Shown: in pieces, positions 37,471 through 46,494 of the stretch | Numbering within the stretch: position 1 is the stretch's first letter | How the letters are laid out: every line of letters starts with the position of its first letter | Source of the DNA: Campylobacter sp. MIT 12-8780 | Lineage (GTDB): Bacteria; Campylobacterota; Campylobacteria; Campylobacterales; Campylobacteraceae | Length of the DNA: 64,000 nt | Direction: 5' to 3' | Assembly (NCBI RefSeq): GCF_006864535.1 | Contig: NZ_QHLL01000008.1 | Location: forward strand, 1-64,000 | Made by a program: the position numbers and the translations under genes | Notes under the pieces: model-generated | What the model was told of the DNA's origin: nothing | The model's database searches: none | The model's input: the letters and a program-made list of their open reading frames with translations, nothing else

Positions 37471-38859
37471 ATGATAGGTGCAATTTCATCTTTTATGACG
37501 AGGGTGGTTCAGCGTTATTTACCTGATCCACTTGTTTTTGCGATCATCTTGAGTGTGATCGTTTTTGTTTGGGGGTATTTCGTTGTTGATGTTTCAAGTG
37601 CAGCAGCTTTAAAAGCGGCTGGATCAGCAGCAGCTGGAGAAACTCCAAGCGCATTGATGTCAATGACAAGATTTTGGGGTGATGGTTTTTGGAATTTACT
37701 AGCCTTTACTACTCAAATGGCGATGATAGTGGTTACTGGTTTTGCGCTAGCTAGCTCTGAACCAGTAAAAAAGCTTTTAAAAATTTGTGCTTCTTATGCG
37801 AAGACTCCAAAACAAGCTGTGGCTTTAGTGGCGTTTTTTGGTGGTGTTGCAAGTGCGATTAACTGGGGCTTTGGACTAGTTATTGGTGCGCTTTTTGCAA
37901 AACAAATCGCAAGAAATTTAAAGGCTGTAGATTATGGCTTACTTATAGCTTGCGCTTATATAGGCTTTATGACTTGGGGTGGAGGCTTAAGCGGTTCTAT
38001 GCCACTTTCAGCTGCAAGTGCGGACAATGGTATAGTACAAAAATACCTTGCTGGTGTGCCTATCCCTTTAACTGATACAGTTTTTACTTGGTATAATGGC
38101 TTTACTATACTTTGCTTACTTGTTTTTATGCCGATTTTAGTAACTTATATGGTGCCAAAAGAACCAAAAGTTGTCGATCCAGCACTTTTAGCTGAAGAGC
38201 CAAGCTATCAAAAAGAACTTCCAAAAGATGCTCCTCCAGCACTTAAAATGGAAGAAAGCAAATCTTTAGCTTATATTATCGTGCTTGTGGGTGTGGTATA
38301 TTTGGTGGATTATTTTATGAAAAAAGGCTTTGCTGGGCTTGATTTAAATAGAGTTAATCTCATCTTTTTAGTCGGTGGGCTTGCGCTTCATAAAACACCT
38401 ATGGCATATATGAGAGCCATTCAAGGTGCGGCTCGATCTACGGCTGGAATTTTAGTGCAGTTTCCTTTTTATGCGGCGATTGCTTTGATGATGGAAGATT
38501 CTGGGCTTGGAGGCTTAATCACTGACTTTTTCATCGATATAGCCAATAAAGACAATTACGCCGTTTGGGCATTTTTCAGCTCAGCAGCAATTAATTTTGC
38601 TGTGCCTTCAGGTGGAGGACACTGGGTTATACAAGGACCTTTTGTTTTAGAAGCAGCTAAAGAGCTTGGTGCTGATCTTGGAAAAGCCACTATGGCTATA
38701 GCATATGGTGAACAATGGGCAAATATGGCTCAGCCTTTCTGGGCTTTACCAGCCTTAGCTATAGCTGGACTTGGTGTAAGAGATATCATGGGCTTTTGTA
38801 TCACTGCTTTGATCTTTTCTTTACCGATCTTTGTAATTTCTTTGTGGTTTATACCATAA
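37471..38859 (+). CDS. atoE: Short-chain fatty acid / acetoacetate transporter AtoE
   Basis: A 462-residue inner membrane permease with about ten to twelve spans. It begins MIGAISSFMTRVVQRYLPDP and carries GDGFWNLLAFTTQMAM, TWGGGLSGSMPL, HKTPMAYMRAIQGAARSTAGI and GGGHWVIQGPF, matching what I recall of E. coli AtoE along its whole length. It likely imports acetoacetate or butyrate for the enzymes encoded upstream. Ends in front of a hairpin. Confidence 0.94.
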   Translation: MIGAISSFMTRVVQRYLPDPLVFAIILSVIVFVWGYFVVDVSSAAALKAAGSAAAGETPSALMSMTRFWGDGFWNLLAFTTQMAMIVVTGFALASSEPVKKLLKICASYAKTPKQAVALVAFFGGVASAINWGFGLVIGALFAKQIARNLKAVDYGLLIACAYIGFMTWGGGLSGSMPLSAASADNGIVQKYLAGVPIPLTDTVFTWYNGFTILCLLVFMPILVTYMVPKEPKVVDPALLAEEPSYQKELPKDAPPALKMEESKSLAYIIVLVGVVYLVDYFMKKGFAGLDLNRVNLIFLVGGLALHKTPMAYMRAIQGAARSTAGILVQFPFYAAIALMMEDSGLGGLITDFFIDIANKDNYAVWAFFSSAAINFAVPSGGGHWVIQGPFVLEAAKELGADLGKATMAIAYGEQWANMAQPFWALPALAIAGLGVRDIMGFCITALIFSLPIFVISLWFIP

Positions 38860-38873
38860 AGCTTTAAATTTTT

Positions 38874-38922
38874 AATCTTGCTTTGTTTGACTCAATTTGC
38901 TTTTTCTTGACAAAGCAAGATT
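38874..38922 (+). terminator. Hairpin after atoE, probable terminator
   Basis: A perfect 13-bp stem (AATCTTGCTTTGT with ACAAAGCAAGATT) with a long 23-base loop; T-rich sequence follows 14 bases downstream. Confidence 0.5.
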
Positions 38923-38964
38923 AACTTAGTCTTACTTTTTACCTTCATTTAAGCCAAAAATCAT

Positions 38965-38970
38965 TATAAT
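38965..38970 (+). promoter_or_regulatory. -10 element of the hyp operon
   Basis: TATAAT, 30 bases before the hypB ATG at 38995; AAAGGA stands between. Confidence 0.6.
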
Positions 38971-38994
38971 CAAACAAAAATACAAAGGAAAACC

Positions 38995-39774
38995 ATGTGT
39001 AAAGATTGCGGTTGCTCACTTACCCATGAGCACACTCACGAGCATACTCACAAAGATGGACACTCACATACTCATTCACACAAGCATAGTCACGATCATG
39101 CCCACCCAACCTTAAACGAGTCAAAAAGCGTAGAAGTAATTACAAAAATTTTAAGCCAAAATGATCATGAAGCAGGGCATAATAGAAAACATTTTAATGA
39201 AAACAAAGTCTTATGTTTAAATTTAATGAGTTCTCCAGGAAGCGGCAAAACCACGCTTTTAGAAAGCACCATAAAGGCTTTAAAAGCTGAGCTTAAAATC
39301 AGCGTCATTGAAGGGGACTTAGAAACTGAAAATGATGCTAAAAGGGTAAGGGAAGCTGGAGCAAATGCTTATCAAATCACCACAGGACAAAGCTGTCATT
39401 TAGATGCTTTTATGGTGCATGAGGCTTTGCACCACTTAAATTTAGCAGATACTGATCTGCTTTTCATCGAAAATGTAGGCAATCTTGTTTGTCCTGCAAG
39501 CTATGATTTAGGGCAGCATATCAATGTAGTGCTTTTAAGCGTAACTGAGGGCAGTGATAAGCCAGCAAAATATCCAGTAATGTTTAAAAAAGCTGATCTT
39601 GTCATCATTTCAAAGGCTGATTTAGCTTCTTTGTTTGATTTTGATACAGATGAAGCCATAAAAGAGTGCAAAAAACTCAATCCAAAAGTAGAAATTATCG
39701 CTCTTGATGCAAAAAACGGCACAAATTTAGAACTTTGGTTTAAATACCTAAGACTTAAAAAGGAGTTAAATTAA
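38995..39774 (+). CDS. hypB: Hydrogenase nickel incorporation GTPase HypB
   Basis: GTPase that inserts Ni into [NiFe] hydrogenase. The 259-residue protein starts with the CxxCGC metal motif (MCKDCGC) and a His-rich stretch (about 11-37, 14 His) that could store nickel or zinc. The GTPase part has the P-loop SPGSGKTT near 81-88, EGDLETENDA near 107, and KAD near 208 (NKxD type, here SKAD). First gene of hypBCDEA. H. pylori HypB lacks such a long His tract as I recall. Confidence 0.95.
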   Translation: MCKDCGCSLTHEHTHEHTHKDGHSHTHSHKHSHDHAHPTLNESKSVEVITKILSQNDHEAGHNRKHFNENKVLCLNLMSSPGSGKTTLLESTIKALKAELKISVIEGDLETENDAKRVREAGANAYQITTGQSCHLDAFMVHEALHHLNLADTDLLFIENVGNLVCPASYDLGQHINVVLLSVTEGSDKPAKYPVMFKKADLVIISKADLASLFDFDTDEAIKECKKLNPKVEIIALDAKNGTNLELWFKYLRLKKELN

Positions 39775-40055
39775 TGTGTTTATCTATACCATCTGAAATT
39801 TTAGAAATTGACGAGCTTAATAATGCTGTGGTACAAACCTTAGGCGTAAAAAGAAGGGTAAATTTGGATTTGATTGCTGAGCCCTGTAAAGTGGGAGATT
39901 TTGTGCTTATTCATGTAGGCGTGGCTATGGAAAAGATCGATAAAGAATACGCAAAAGAAAGCATAAAAGCTTATCAAGAAATAGTCCAGCAAATGCAAAG
40001 CGGAGAAATAGATGAAAATGAAGGGAATTTAGGATACCATGAACTTCATCGATGA
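39774..40055 (+). CDS. hypC: Hydrogenase assembly chaperone HypC
   Basis: A 93-residue chaperone with the essential N-terminal Cys2 (MCLSIPSEI) and the OB-fold segment FVLIHVGVAMEKID near 43-56. It carries the Fe(CN)2CO unit with HypD to the hydrogenase large subunit. One-base overlap with hypB and a 17-base overlap with hypD. Confidence 0.95.
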   Translation: MCLSIPSEILEIDELNNAVVQTLGVKRRVNLDLIAEPCKVGDFVLIHVGVAMEKIDKEYAKESIKAYQEIVQQMQSGEIDENEGNLGYHELHR

Positions 40056-41127
40056 ATACAGAGATAAAAACACCATTTTAGCTTTTAAAAAGCTTATTGA
40101 AAAAGAGCTTAAAAAGCCTGTTAATATCATGGAAATTTGCGGTGGGCATACACATAGTATTATGAAATTTGCCCTGCCGTCTATACTGCCAAAAGAAATT
40201 AACTTTGTGCATGGTCCAGGCTGTCCGGTGTGCGTTATGCCTAGAACTCGCATTGATATGGCGATTAAGCTTGCTTCTATGCCAAGCTCTATCTTTTGCA
40301 CCTTAGGGGATTTGCTAAGAGTGCCTGGAAGCACTATATCCTTACTTGAACTTCGTGCAAAAGGCGGTGATGTAAGGGCTTTGTATTCGCCTCTTGAAGT
40401 GCTTAAAATCGCCGAGCAAAACCCAGAAAAAACCATCATCTTTTTTGCCATAGGTTTTGAAACCACGACGCCTATGAGTGCATTACTCCTTGAAAAAGTC
40501 ATAGAAAAAGGCTTAAAAAATGTCTTTTTTCATATCAATCATATCACCGTGCCAGCTCCAATTCACGCTATAATGAATGATGAAAATGTCAAAATCGATG
40601 CCTTTTTAGGACCTTCTCATGTAAGCGTTATCACAGGTTATGAGCTTTATAAACCAATAGCTGAAAAATATCATACACCTATAGCTGTAAGTGGCTTTGA
40701 ACCAGTTGATATTATGCAAAGCGTGCTTAATATAGTCCGCCAAGAAAACGCAGGCACTTATGAGGTGTATAATCAATACTCAAGAGCAGTAAGTGCTAAG
40801 GGCAATGAAAAGGCTCAAGAGCTTGTGAAGCGGTATTTTACAAGTTGTGATTTTGAATTTCGTGGGCTTGGAATGATCGCTGATTCTGGGCTTAAACTTA
40901 AGGATGAATTTGCAAGTTATGATGCTGAAAAGGTGTTTGATTGTAGCGTGCAAAGTAAAAATGAAAGCAAGGCTTGTATTTGTGGCAGTATATTAAGAGG
41001 TATAGCCAAGCCTTATGATTGCAAGGTTTTTGGCAAGGCTTGCACGCCTAAAACTCCAGTTGGTAGCTGTATGGTAAGTGGCGAGGGAGCTTGTGCGGCG
41101 TATTATAAATACTCAAAAGTAAATTAA
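40039..41127 (+). CDS. hypD: Hydrogenase formation protein HypD
   Basis: Scaffold for assembly of the Fe(CN)2CO cofactor. The 362-residue protein has CGGHTHSIMKF near 34-44, GPGCPVC near 60-66, GFETTTP near 141-147 and a C-terminal Fe-S cluster region with multiple cysteines (ACICGSILRG, CKVFGKACTPKTPVGSCMVSGEGAC). Full length. Confidence 0.95.
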   Translation: MNFIDEYRDKNTILAFKKLIEKELKKPVNIMEICGGHTHSIMKFALPSILPKEINFVHGPGCPVCVMPRTRIDMAIKLASMPSSIFCTLGDLLRVPGSTISLLELRAKGGDVRALYSPLEVLKIAEQNPEKTIIFFAIGFETTTPMSALLLEKVIEKGLKNVFFHINHITVPAPIHAIMNDENVKIDAFLGPSHVSVITGYELYKPIAEKYHTPIAVSGFEPVDIMQSVLNIVRQENAGTYEVYNQYSRAVSAKGNEKAQELVKRYFTSCDFEFRGLGMIADSGLKLKDEFASYDAEKVFDCSVQSKNESKACICGSILRGIAKPYDCKVFGKACTPKTPVGSCMVSGEGACAAYYKYSKVN

Positions 41128-41133
41128 AGGGCT

Positions 41134-42111
41134 ATGATGAAAGAAATTCAACTTGCACATGGTGGCGGTGGCGAGGAGATGAACGAGCTTATAGCGGGGA
41201 TTTTCAAGGCTTTAGATAATGAGATTTTACGCGAAGCAAATGATGCGGCTATACTTGGAAATTTAGCTTTAAGTACAGATTCATTTACTCTTAGCCCCAT
41301 TTTTTTAGATGAAGAAGTAAATATAGGCAAGCTTTGTGTATGTGGAAGTATTAATGATGTTTTAATGGTAGGAGCTAAGCCTGAGTTTTTAAGTCTTGCT
41401 TTTATCATAGAAGAAGGCTTTAAAACACAAAAACTTGAAAAAATTCTTGCTAGCATTTATAAAGAATGCCAAAAAGCTGGGGTAAAAGTCGTGTGTGGAG
41501 ACACCAAAGTCGTGCCAAAAGGTAAGGCTGATGAACTTTATATCAATACAACAGCACTTGGCACTATCACCCAAAAAGTGCAAACTAAGGACATAAAAGC
41601 TGGCTTATCTGTGCTTCTTTCAGGCGATATAGGCAGACACGGAGCAGCTGTTTTAGTGCAAAGAAATGAGCTTGAAGCTGAGGTAAAGAGTGATTGTAAG
41701 AGCTTAAAAGATGAGGTCTTAAGTCTTTTTGAGGCTCATATCAAGCCTCTTGCCATGCGTGATGCAACGCGTGGAGGCTTATCTGCTGTACTTAATGAGT
41801 GGGCAAGACAAAGTGGCTTTGATATACTTGTATTTGAGGAAAAAATCGCCGTTAAAGATGAGGTGGCTGGAGTATGCGAGCTTTTTGGCTTTGAGCCTTA
41901 TGAGCTGGCAAATGAAGGTACCTTTGTGCTTTGCGTTGAAAAAAAAGATGAACAAAAAGCTCTTGAAATTTTAAGAACTTTTAATCCAAATGCAAATATA
42001 ATAGGTGAAATTTTAAGCGAAAAAAAGGGCAGGGTTATACTTGAAAATGCTTTTGGAGCAAAACGTTTTTTAGAAGCTCCAAAAGGCGAACTTTTACCAA
42101 GAATTTGTTAA
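41134..42111 (+). CDS. hypE: Carbamoyl dehydratase HypE
   Basis: Converts C-terminal thiocarboxamide to thiocyanate, delivering CN to iron. The 325-residue protein has the AIR-synthase-like ATP site (AHGGGGEEM near 9-17; LSGDIGRHG near 166-174; RDATRGGLSAVLNEWA near 207-222) and ends with the catalytic tail PRIC whose last residue is the modified Cys. Two ATG codons at 41134 and 41137 are both possible starts. Confidence 0.95.
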   Translation: MMKEIQLAHGGGGEEMNELIAGIFKALDNEILREANDAAILGNLALSTDSFTLSPIFLDEEVNIGKLCVCGSINDVLMVGAKPEFLSLAFIIEEGFKTQKLEKILASIYKECQKAGVKVVCGDTKVVPKGKADELYINTTALGTITQKVQTKDIKAGLSVLLSGDIGRHGAAVLVQRNELEAEVKSDCKSLKDEVLSLFEAHIKPLAMRDATRGGLSAVLNEWARQSGFDILVFEEKIAVKDEVAGVCELFGFEPYELANEGTFVLCVEKKDEQKALEILRTFNPNANIIGEILSEKKGRVILENAFGAKRFLEAPKGELLPRIC

Positions 42112-42112
42112 T

Positions 42113-42457
42113 ATGCACGAACTTAGCATAGTTGAGTCTTTAATCACGCTTTGCGAACAAAACGCAAAAGAGCAAAACGCTACGCAAATCAGCGAGGTTT
42201 ATGTTAAAATAGGACGTTTAAGCGGTATAGAAAGTGAGCTTTTTAAACGTTGTTTTGATACTTTTAGGCTTAATTCAAGCTTTTGCAAGCAAGCTGAGCT
42301 TTTTATAGAACAAAGCGAACTTGAAATAACTTGTTTTGAGTGCGGACAAAATAGTATTTTAAAACAAAATGAGTTTAAATGCCCACATTGTCAAAGCACG
42401 GAGCTAAAAATCATCAGCGGAGAAGACTTGCTTTTGATGCGTTTGGTGATGAGCTAA
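42113..42457 (+). CDS. hypA: Hydrogenase nickel insertion protein HypA
   Basis: A 114-residue metallochaperone. It begins MHELSIVE (His2 binds nickel) and has a zinc site with CFECGQ near 75-80 and CPHCQS near 92-97. It works with HypB. In Helicobacter HypA also serves urease; no urease genes are seen here. Last gene of hypBCDEA. The following 114 bases to the copper receptor gene hold nothing clear. Confidence 0.95.
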   Translation: MHELSIVESLITLCEQNAKEQNATQISEVYVKIGRLSGIESELFKRCFDTFRLNSSFCKQAELFIEQSELEITCFECGQNSILKQNEFKCPHCQSTELKIISGEDLLLMRLVMS

Positions 42458-42571
42458 ATTTGATAGCTTGAGTTTTTGATAGAGCAAATTACTTCATCAG
42501 CCATACTTTTTACAATGATAGCTTTTTTTGAGTTGTGTTATCATGCGTTTTTTTCAAAGTCTGTTTTTATG

Positions 42572-44560
42572 TTAAAAATCAAGTTTAAATTTCGCCCACA
42601 TACTGCGTCCGGGTTCAAATACCCTTTGGCTGATAGGATTATCAAGCATGCTGATCTCAACGCTGTTTTTAGATAAGTGATAAGCGTATAAAGTGTTTGT
42701 AAGATTGTCTATACCGAGTAAGAATGAAAAATTTTTATTTTTATAGCCTCCGTATAAATTTGCTGTATAAAAGCCAGCACTTCGCCCAAAGTCCCTTCCA
42801 ACAACATTTCCATAGTCTTTTGCATAGCGCGTTTGTGCAGCTTGTGCATCAATGTCAAGGCGTAAAAGCCATGAGTTTGTGTCGATATAAAAAGCAAAAC
42901 GCGTCTGTAAAGGGGCTATTCTTGGTAAAGGCGTGTTTGTTTTGGTGTTTTGAGCATAAGTATAGGAAAGATTGGCATAAAAATGATAAATTTCATCAAA
43001 AGAAATTTCACCTTCTATCTCGCCTCCATAGAGTTTAGCATTTGTTTGAAGCGCGGAGCTATTTGCCCAATTTATAAGTATATAATCATACATTCTTGAA
43101 GCAAAAAATGAGGCATTAAGATACAAATTTTCTGTCTTATAAATCGCTCCAAAGTCAAGCTGGGCGTTATTTTCAGATTTTAATTTTTCGCCATTGATTT
43201 TATTGATCTCCCAATAATCAGCCCCTCTTTGCGCATAACCAGCTCCAGCATACAAAGTCATCGCTTCTTGATAGTGCTCTAAGCGCACAAAAGCACTAAC
43301 AAGTCCATCGCTTTTGTGTTTGTAACCGCCATTTGTTCGCATAGTTTTATAACGCAATGTTTTTAGCTCATCATATCTTGTGCCAAAAAATACACCCATA
43401 TCTTTAAAGCCAAAGTATTGTCCTTGTAAAAAGCCGCCAATGCTTTGTTCAAGATAATTTGGAGTATAGGATTTACTAAAGGCATTTGTATCAGCTGTTT
43501 GGGCATTTGTGCCTAAGCCGCTACGAGAAGAGTGTTTGTCGTGGTTGTAATTTGTGCCAAGATAAAAAGAAAGTTCTTGACTTGCCTTATAGTTAAGTTC
43601 TGTTCTAAAGCCTGAATTTGTGCGTTTTGGATTGCTTAGCATAAACATAGAGCTTGTATTTGGGCGATGTGAGAAATTATCCATAATATGATCGATTTCA
43701 TTATGCCACACACGAAAATCAATATACTCAAAAAGAGTATTAAGCTCTTGTTTTACTCTTAAATTAAAAGAAGTTCTATCAAAAGTGCGTCCGTCCATAG
43801 CACGATCTGCATACGAAGCAAAACCTTTGCCAAAGTCTGCATCAAGTTCTATACCTGTGCTTTCAAAGGGCGTGAGTGTGCCAATGAGGCTTAAAGACTC
43901 TCTTTTGTAGGCTGAATGCACACTTTGCTTGTTTGCAGTTTCATAATCATTGCTTGAATACCTTGAGCCAATGACACGCAAAGAACCAAGCTCATTCCCA
44001 CCAAACATATCAGCATTAAGCTCAAGTTGGTTAAAGCTTGCGTAAAGCACGCTACTTTGAGCTTTCATCGTCGTTGTATCAAGCCTTTTAATATCTCTAT
44101 CAAAAAGCACTCCCCCACTGATTAAATTCCCAAAGCGCACATCTTGAGGACCTTTTAGGGTAGTAATGGTATCATAATTTTCAGCAAATATATAAGAGAT
44201 ACTTGTATCCATTCGCCCGCCACAACCGCCATTTAAAATACCACCATTGATAAAAATAGGTAGCCTTGACGCACCTTGTGAGCGAAAAAATATCTCACTT
44301 CCACCACCACCTTTTCTTGCCATAGAAAAACCGGGCAGATTTAAGAAGGACTTAGCAAGATCGCCTGATTGCAAGAGTGTGTTTTTTGCAGAAAATTCCG
44401 TGTTGTTCGTAGCATCAAGTATATCTTTTTGCGCTGTGATTACAGAAGCTGATAGCTTTAGTGTGGAGTTTTTGTGATCTTGGGTTTTTTCATCTGCTAA
44501 GAGATAAAATGAATTTGATAAAAAAACTAAAATTAAAAAATATTGTCTTAAAAGTCGCAT
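42572..44560 (-). CDS. TonB-dependent outer membrane receptor, copper-type (OprC/NosA-like)
   Basis: A 662-residue outer membrane protein with a signal peptide (1-22), a plug domain with SEIFFRSQGASRLPIFING, GGCGGRMD at 111-118 and TITTLKGPQDVRFGN, and a beta-barrel ending in FKLDF (terminal Phe). The GGCGGRMD plus YIFAENYD pattern is, as I recall, typical of TonB-dependent copper receptors rather than siderophore receptors. The upstream region has a Fur-box-like palindrome overlapping a TATAAT, so it may be metal-regulated. Monocistronic, divergent from the cupin gene. Confidence 0.85.
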   Translation of the reverse strand: MRLLRQYFLILVFLSNSFYLLADEKTQDHKNSTLKLSASVITAQKDILDATNNTEFSAKNTLLQSGDLAKSFLNLPGFSMARKGGGGSEIFFRSQGASRLPIFINGGILNGGCGGRMDTSISYIFAENYDTITTLKGPQDVRFGNLISGGVLFDRDIKRLDTTTMKAQSSVLYASFNQLELNADMFGGNELGSLRVIGSRYSSNDYETANKQSVHSAYKRESLSLIGTLTPFESTGIELDADFGKGFASYADRAMDGRTFDRTSFNLRVKQELNTLFEYIDFRVWHNEIDHIMDNFSHRPNTSSMFMLSNPKRTNSGFRTELNYKASQELSFYLGTNYNHDKHSSRSGLGTNAQTADTNAFSKSYTPNYLEQSIGGFLQGQYFGFKDMGVFFGTRYDELKTLRYKTMRTNGGYKHKSDGLVSAFVRLEHYQEAMTLYAGAGYAQRGADYWEINKINGEKLKSENNAQLDFGAIYKTENLYLNASFFASRMYDYILINWANSSALQTNAKLYGGEIEGEISFDEIYHFYANLSYTYAQNTKTNTPLPRIAPLQTRFAFYIDTNSWLLRLDIDAQAAQTRYAKDYGNVVGRDFGRSAGFYTANLYGGYKNKNFSFLLGIDNLTNTLYAYHLSKNSVEISMLDNPISQRVFEPGRSMWAKFKLDF

Positions 44561-44587
44561 AGATAGAGGAATTTCCTTATTTTAAAA

Positions 44588-44602
44588 TGATAACAATTAT
44601 AT
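44588..44602 (-). promoter_or_regulatory. Fur-box-like operator over the receptor -10
   Basis: TGATAACAATTATAT matches TGATAATNATTATCA at about 11-12 of 15 positions. On the minus strand it contains TATAAT (44596-44601), a likely -10 for the receptor gene starting at 44560. Confidence 0.45.
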
Positions 44603-44650
44603 AGTATTATATTAAAAGCAAACTGAATTTTATTATCTTGGGTTAAATTT

Positions 44651-44656
44651 TATAAT
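44651..44656 (+). promoter_or_regulatory. -10 element of the cupin gene
   Basis: TATAAT, 52 bases before the cupin ATG at 44708; GAGAGGT is the ribosome site. Confidence 0.45.
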
Positions 44657-44707
44657 GATAAAAAATGCTAAAATGACAAAATCATTTCAAAAGAGAGGTA
44701 AAATCCA

Positions 44708-45049
44708 ATGCAAGTTATTTCTTGGGATAGGCTTGAATTTAAAGATGAGCAAGTTGGCATTAAAGTTCTTCATGAAAACGCAAATGCAAAAGAAATTCAA
44801 ATCATTATGCCAAAACAAAGCGTGATGAAAGAGCATAAAGCTCCATTTGACATAAGTGTGCAGGTATTAAAAGGCGAGATTGAATTTAGTCTAGAAAATG
44901 AAATTTTTAAACTTAAAGCTCTTGATATGATAGCTTTAAGTGCAAATGTGCCACATTCTTTAAAGGCTTTAAAAGATAGCATCGTGCGTCTAAGCCTTGC
45001 TAAAACTGATAGTATCGCTAGGGTAAATGCTATTTTAAAGCCTTTGTAG
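44708..45049 (+). CDS. Small cupin-domain protein
   Basis: A 113-residue single-domain cupin. Motif 1 region: KEHKAPFDISVQVLKGEIEF near 40-59; motif 2 region: DMIALSANVPHSLKALKDS near 78-96. His41 and His90 are candidate metal ligands, although the usual HxH pair is reduced. Cupins of this size are often sensors or small-molecule enzymes; the substrate is unknown. Divergent from the copper-type receptor, so a link with metal homeostasis is possible but speculative. Confidence 0.75.
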   Translation: MQVISWDRLEFKDEQVGIKVLHENANAKEIQIIMPKQSVMKEHKAPFDISVQVLKGEIEFSLENEIFKLKALDMIALSANVPHSLKALKDSIVRLSLAKTDSIARVNAILKPL

Positions 45050-45065
45050 AAAATTCAAGCTTTTT

Positions 45066-45099
45066 AAAAAAACTCACTTGCCTTGAGATAAAGACAAGT
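45066..45099 (-). terminator. Terminator after aspB
   Basis: On the minus strand ACTTG-T-CTT pairs with AAG-G-CAAGT across a six-base loop, followed by GAG and seven T. It lies 12 bases after the aspB stop. Confidence 0.65.
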
Positions 45100-45110
45100 T
45101 AAGAGTAAGT

Positions 45111-46283
45111 TTAAGCTTTGTAATTTTGCACGAAAGTCTTAATGCGTTCTAAGCCTTTGATGATATTATCTAAACTTGTGGCATAAGAAAGGCGAAAATA
45201 CCCTTCCATACCAAAGCCAATGCCCGGAACCACAGCCACTTTTTGCTCCTCTAAGAGTTTTTGGCAAAATTTCATAGAGTCTTTTTCAAGCCTTGAGATA
45301 TTCACAAAAAGATAAAAGGCTCCTTGTGGTTTATATACGCTTAAATTTGGCATTTGTGCTAAAAGCTCTAAGGCTTTATCGCGTCTTTTTTCAAACTCAG
45401 CTCTCATAAATTCTAAGTCTTTATCAGCCTCACCAAGTAGGGCAGGGATAGCAGCGTGCTGGGTGATAGAGCAGATATTTGAAGTACTTTGTCCTTGCAG
45501 TTTTTTTACAGCCTTAATCAAATCCTTGTTTTTACTTGCCATATAGCCAAAACGCCAGCCTGGCATTGCCCCACATTTACTTAAACCATTTATAGTAACG
45601 CTTCTTTGTAGGGCATCTTCACTAAGGCTTGCAAAGGCGTGAAATTCAGTATTATCATAGCGAAGTTTTTCATACATTTCATCACTTAAAACGATGATAT
45701 TTGTGCCTTCAAGCACCTTTGCTAAACTTAAAAGTTCATCTTTGCTATAAATAGCTCCTATAGGGTTGTTTGGGGAGTTTAAGATCAAAAGTTTTGTTTT
45801 TGAAGTGATAGCTTTTTTAAGCTGATTAGCTGTGATTTTAAAGCCGTTTTGCTCCTCACCCTCTATGAAAACAGGCTTTGCGCCGGCGTATTTTACCATT
45901 TCAGGATAGCTTACCCAATAAGGACTTGGGATAAGCACTTCATCATTTTCTTCTACAAGGCATTGAATACATTCAAAAAGTGAGTGCTTGGCTCCTACAT
46001 TTGTGATGATTTCACTTATATCATAATCTAAATTATTGTCTTTTTTAAGCTTAAAAGCCACAGCTTTTAAAACCTCATTTGTGCCAGCTACAGCAGTGTA
46101 TTTACCACAACCTTGCTGTATAGCTTTTATGGCTGCGTTTTTAATGACTTCTGGGGTGTCAAAGTCTGGCTCTCCAGCTGAAAAGCTCAGTATATCCTCG
46201 CCCTTAGCCTTAAGCTCATTTGCAAGCGCTGTGATAGCTAGAGTTATGGACTCGCCTAAAACTTGTGATCTTTTGCTTAACAT
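45111..46283 (-). CDS. aspB: Aspartate aminotransferase (class I/II, PLP)
   Basis: Transfers amino groups between aspartate and 2-oxoglutarate. The 390-residue enzyme has the N-terminal SFSAGEPDFDTP near 41-51, NSPNNPIG near 168-175, LSDEMYEKL near 199 and the PLP-lysine motif NGLSKCGAMPGWRFGY near 230-245 (Lys in SKC), with the final RLSYATS. RBS AAAAAGGAG. Monocistronic, with its own promoter and terminator. Confidence 0.93.
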   Translation of the reverse strand: MLSKRSQVLGESITLAITALANELKAKGEDILSFSAGEPDFDTPEVIKNAAIKAIQQGCGKYTAVAGTNEVLKAVAFKLKKDNNLDYDISEIITNVGAKHSLFECIQCLVEENDEVLIPSPYWVSYPEMVKYAGAKPVFIEGEEQNGFKITANQLKKAITSKTKLLILNSPNNPIGAIYSKDELLSLAKVLEGTNIIVLSDEMYEKLRYDNTEFHAFASLSEDALQRSVTINGLSKCGAMPGWRFGYMASKNKDLIKAVKKLQGQSTSNICSITQHAAIPALLGEADKDLEFMRAEFEKRRDKALELLAQMPNLSVYKPQGAFYLFVNISRLEKDSMKFCQKLLEEQKVAVVPGIGFGMEGYFRLSYATSLDNIIKGLERIKTFVQNYKA

Positions 46284-46305
46284 TTTTACTCCTTTTTAAA
46301 GCTTG

Positions 46306-46311
46306 ATTATA
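46306..46311 (-). promoter_or_regulatory. -10 element of aspB
   Basis: TATAAT on the minus strand, 23 bases before the start at 46283. Confidence 0.5.
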
Positions 46312-46458
46312 ACAAAATTTAAATTTAAATTCCGTGAAAAAGAGCTAGAAAAATGCTCTTGTTTTTAGTTTTTACCCATATTTTATTTTTTACGATATAA
46401 AAAATGCCAATATTTTTATTTAAATTCAGTCTCATTTAAGAAAAAAAGTGTAAAATCC

Positions 46459-46464
46459 TATAAT
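46459..46464 (+). promoter_or_regulatory. -10 element of the metQ leader
   Basis: TATAAT, 149 bases before the first metQ ATG. Transcription from here would include the Met-rich leader peptide and hairpins. Confidence 0.6.
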
Positions 46465-46494
46465 TTTTATTTCTAATAAATAAAGGATTTTTTT

